From Neolewinella agarilytica (GTDB lineage Bacteria > Bacteroidota > Bacteroidia > Chitinophagales > Saprospiraceae), in NCBI RefSeq assembly GCF_900110645.1, contig NZ_FOFB01000005.1:214177-278176 (forward strand): a stretch of DNA of 64,000 nucleotides, in the 5' to 3' direction. Numbering within the stretch: the stretch's first letter is position 1; each line of letters begins with the position of its first letter. Made by a program: the position numbers and the translations under genes. This document shows, one piece after another, positions 61,257 through 64,000 of the stretch. The notes beneath the pieces are model-generated. The model did no database searches. It saw only the letters and a program-made list of their open reading frames with translations, and had not been told where the DNA came from.

Positions 61257-63287
61257 ATGTCAGCCAAAAGCCTACTCTTTTCGATACTCCTTTGCTTCAC
61301 TTTACCACTTTCTGCACAGGTAAAAACAGTCTTTTCCCAACGGGATGTCTTCGACCTTGAATGGGTCACGTCACCAGAGATTTCTCCGGACGGAAAATTG
61401 ATAGTCTATCAGCGTCGGGGAATGGACATCATGAAAGACCGGCGCACTTCGCGTTTGTGGCTGATGCAAGCCGACGGAAGCGGGCACCGCAAATTGACTA
61501 ATAACGACATAAATGAGTCGGCTGCCGTGTGGTCACCTGACGGAAGTCGTTTAGCCTTCGTTAGCAGTAGTGACCAAGGCTCGGAAATTTACGTTTACTG
61601 GTTGGAAGCGGGTGTAATGGCACGGCTTACGCAACTGGATCGATCTCCCTCCGGATTGAGTTGGTCGCCGGACGGCAGTCAATTGGCATTTTCCATGCTC
61701 GTTCCGGGAAAGGAGCTTCAGTTGGTGAGCGGACTACGGCCACCAAAAGGTGCCGACTGGGCCGCCGCGCCGCGGGTGACCACCCGCCTGAAGCACGAGG
61801 CTGATGGTTCAGGTTATCTGGAGGCTGGCTTCCGGCATTACTTCGTTATCTCTGCTGAAGGTGGCAGCGCCCGTCAGGTAACCTCCGGAGATTTCGACCA
61901 CCGGGGAACACCGCAGTGGACACCGGACGGGGCAGCGCTGATCTTCTCTGCCAATCGGGTAGCCGATTGGGAACATCGGTTCCGGAACTCCGAAGTTTAT
62001 CGCCTTGAACTGGACAGCGGGACGATTACAGCGCTTACGGAACGCGACGGCCCGGATCACAGCCCCCAAATTTCCCCTGACGGAAATAAGATACTTTATC
62101 TGGGATACCCCGACAAGAAGCAGACTTACCAGCTTACCCGACCCTACCTGATGAACAGTGACGGTTCCGGGAAAAAAGAAATTTGTCTTGATCTTGACCG
62201 ATCGGTGAGCAATCTGACGTGGTCAGCTGATGGTAAGGGCTTCTATTTTCAGTACGATGACAAAGGTACTTCGCTGGTAGGCTACGGTACATTAGGGGGA
62301 GAGCATAGAAAGTTAGTAGAGAGCGTCGGTGGAACCGCCGTGGCGCGTCCGTACAGCGGCGGGTCCTTTTCTGTGGCTAAGGATGGGAGTATTGCCTTCA
62401 CCCTGACCAGCCCCTACCACCCGGCGGAACTGGCGGTAAAGCGGGCGGGGAGCGAAACACCCTTGCAGCTTACGACAGTCAGTCAACAACTGCTCAAATA
62501 CCGTAAATTGGGGAAGCTGGAGGAGGTGTGGTATACCTCAAGTGTTGACGGCAGAGATATTCAGGGTTGGGTGGTTTACCCTCCTGATTTTTCTGAAGAC
62601 GCGGTATATCCTATGTTGGTAGAAAACCATGGCGGGCCAATTGCCAGCTACGGGCCACACTTTTCTCCCGAAGTGCAACTATACGCCAGCGCGGGTTTTG
62701 CGGTCTTCTACCCAAATCCACGGGGAAGTACCAGCTACGGTGAAGAATTTGGCAACCTGCTTTACCACAATTACCCTGGAGAGGATTATAATGACGTGAT
62801 GGACGGGGTTGATGCATTGCTTGAACGTTCTTATTTTGCGGAGGACAGTCTTTTCGTAACGGGGGGCAGCGCTGGTGGTATTATGACTGCCTGGATGATT
62901 GGTAAGAACAATCGCTTCCGATCGGCAGCGGTCATTAAGCCCGTCATGAACTGGATAAGTAAGACCCTGACGGCTGATAATTATTATGGATATGCTTACA
63001 CCCGTTACCCCGGTCAGCCCTGGGAGAACCCGATGGAATATTGGAAGTTCTCCCCCATATCTCTGGTGGGCAAGGTGGAAACGCCGACATTGGTGATGGT
63101 TGGCGAAGCGGATCTTCGCACGCCGCTATCGGAAGCCAAGCAACTGTACCACGCGCTAAAGCTTCGGAAGGTCGAGACTGCGCTGGTGGAGGTACCGGGG
63201 GCTTACCATTTCATTGCAAACCGTCCAAGTCAATTGATTACTAAAGTGGATCATATCGTGGCCTGGTTTAACCGTTATAGAAAGTAG
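61257..63287 (+). CDS. S9 family prolyl-oligopeptidase-type serine peptidase, secreted
   Basis: A secreted peptidase. A signal peptide (LPLSAQVK) leads into a TolB/WD40-like beta-propeller (about residues 30-400; repeated WSPDGS and ISPDGNKI units), then the alpha/beta-hydrolase domain with the nucleophile motif GGSAGGIMTAW (Ser about 538), VMVGEADLRTPLSEA with the acid and VPGAYHFIAN with the histidine. The order fits dipeptidyl-peptidase-IV/acylaminoacyl-peptidase-like S9 enzymes. The frame opens at 61206; ATG 61257 starts the signal peptide. There is no obvious tie to the polysaccharide locus beyond position. Confidence 0.9.
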   Translation: MSAKSLLFSILLCFTLPLSAQVKTVFSQRDVFDLEWVTSPEISPDGKLIVYQRRGMDIMKDRRTSRLWLMQADGSGHRKLTNNDINESAAVWSPDGSRLAFVSSSDQGSEIYVYWLEAGVMARLTQLDRSPSGLSWSPDGSQLAFSMLVPGKELQLVSGLRPPKGADWAAAPRVTTRLKHEADGSGYLEAGFRHYFVISAEGGSARQVTSGDFDHRGTPQWTPDGAALIFSANRVADWEHRFRNSEVYRLELDSGTITALTERDGPDHSPQISPDGNKILYLGYPDKKQTYQLTRPYLMNSDGSGKKEICLDLDRSVSNLTWSADGKGFYFQYDDKGTSLVGYGTLGGEHRKLVESVGGTAVARPYSGGSFSVAKDGSIAFTLTSPYHPAELAVKRAGSETPLQLTTVSQQLLKYRKLGKLEEVWYTSSVDGRDIQGWVVYPPDFSEDAVYPMLVENHGGPIASYGPHFSPEVQLYASAGFAVFYPNPRGSTSYGEEFGNLLYHNYPGEDYNDVMDGVDALLERSYFAEDSLFVTGGSAGGIMTAWMIGKNNRFRSAAVIKPVMNWISKTLTADNYYGYAYTRYPGQPWENPMEYWKFSPISLVGKVETPTLVMVGEADLRTPLSEAKQLYHALKLRKVETALVEVPGAYHFIANRPSQLITKVDHIVAWFNRYRK

Positions 63288-63464
63288 CTCGCTTTTTGAT
63301 AACTGAGGTTCATGCATTAGAGGTAATGAACAAAACTGACGCGACAGATAAGTTCATATCAAGCGTACAGCCCTCTGGCAATTAGTTCACTCTTTCCATA
63401 GGAAGCCCCCTGATTCAGCTTATGGATTAGTGGACCACAAAGCTGCACCCTTAAGCATCGCTCT

Positions 63465-63905
63465 TCAGGGGAGTTTTAGACCTGCGACAATTAAGTCGGC
63501 AAAATCCTCTGGCTGAAGAACGCTATCGTGAGAACCTTCATTGGCAAAGCCCAGCTCTATGGTCATGTCTGATTCTATAGTGCTTGGAGTTAAGGTGTTT
63601 ACCCTGATATTGTTTTTTCGAACTTCTTTCATCAGCGATTCGGAAAGGCCAATAACCGCGAATTTCGAAGCTGAATAGGCGGACACATTTGCATTGCCAT
63701 TCAGTCCTGCAGTTGAGGAGACATTAACTATATCCCCTTCGTTCTTCGCTAATAAATATGGCAGAATTTCTTTGGTGACGTAATACATCCCCATCAGATT
63801 AGTTTGAATGATCTGAGTCCAAAGACTGACTTCCATCTCATTAAAGGAACCTACCGCTGCTATTCCAGCGTTGTTCACCAGAATATCGACACCCTCCAGC
63901 CTCTT
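63465..63905 (-). pseudogene. C-terminal fragment of a short-chain dehydrogenase/reductase
   Basis: The remnant begins with LEGVDILVNNAGIAAVGSF and continues through VNVSSTAGLNG and the catalytic YSASK, ending normally at about 137-147 residues. The N-terminal Rossmann segment with the TGxxxGIG cofactor motif is missing. Upstream of LEG the frame reads T-R-S-K-R and then meets a TAG at about 63918-63920. The break coincides with sequence that looks like an insertion sequence end, so the gene was probably cut by it. Confidence 0.75.
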
Positions 63906-64000
63906 AGAGCGTGTCTAAAATTATGATTTCTTCGATATAAAGGCTGTCAGTCGTATTTTGTAAGTCGCCAAACTATACAGAATATGACCAAGCAGTGGGC
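63905..64000. mobile_element. Putative insertion sequence end (runs off the window)
   Basis: The SDR homology stops near 63905 and is replaced by GAGCGTGTCTAAAATTATG (63907 onward), which has the look of an IS5-group terminal repeat. An ATG at 63984 opens a frame M-T-K-Q-W that continues past the window and could be the transposase. Identification rests on the abrupt gene break and end-like sequence only. Confidence 0.4.

Overview
The window reads as a marine Bacteroidota chromosome segment, most like the Saprospiria (Lewinella-type). The signs are two SusC/SusD pairs, many short lipoprotein signals, two C-terminal domains of the type IX secretion kind, little use of Shine-Dalgarno sites, and the choice of enzymes. 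The lineage is an inference from gene content; no rRNA or marker gene is present.

The window is essentially one large polysaccharide utilisation locus for a sulfated, rhamnose-rich, uronate-containing polymer. Ulvan from green algae is the best fit. The inventory is three lyase candidates of three folds (PL24/25-like beta-propeller, PL28-like jelly roll, heparinase II/III-like), three GH106 and three GH78 alpha-L-rhamnosidase modules, four S1 sulfatase modules (one fused to an alginate-lyase-type toroid, one fused to GH78), two GH3 enzymes, and a full L-rhamnose catabolic set (mutarotase, isomerase, kinase, bifunctional aldolase/dehydrogenase, a candidate transporter and a GntR-type regulator).

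Layout: 0.08-0.8 kb FadR-type regulator (minus strand); 0.9-2.0 kb long non-coding region; 2.0-8.9 kb susC-susD-GH3 operon (plus) closed by a terminator; 9.1-9.9 kb nucleoside-hydrolase-like protein; 10.0-20.4 kb minus-strand rhamnose operon (rhaE, rhaI, rhaB, NCS1-type transporter, GH106); 20.6-21.7 kb divergent GntR regulator; 21.7-24.6 kb GH78 divergent from a 24.8-26.3 kb sulfatase; 26.3-55.2 kb long minus-strand run of degradative enzymes, often overlapping or within a few bases of each other; 55.2 kb terminator; 55.4-60.7 kb second susC-susD plus a FAS1 lipoprotein (minus); 61.3-63.3 kb S9 peptidase; 63.5-64.0 kb SDR fragment cut by what looks like an insertion sequence end.

Proposed flow: T9SS-exported endolyases cut the polymer outside the cell, SusCD pairs bind and import oligomers, periplasmic or outer-membrane sulfatases, GH78, GH106 and GH3 enzymes release L-rhamnose and other sugars, and the Rha enzymes convert rhamnose to DHAP and lactate or lactaldehyde. 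No GH105/GH88 unsaturated-uronyl hydrolase and no hexuronate pathway is visible, so that part must lie elsewhere.

Two unexplained DNA-level patterns stand out. First, a ~17-bp motif built of tandem pentamers lies upstream of four operons (both susC genes, rhaE and GH78) and is probably the regulon operator. Second, a ~40-bp interspersed repeat (core GGCGCGGCCGCAGGTGCAAA plus AGCAGGG after 11-17 bases) occurs in about fifteen strong to weak copies between 18 and 55 kb. It lies in both orientations and different reading frames, often inside genes, and several copies coincide with in-frame insertions or C-terminal extensions that distinguish GH106 paralogues.
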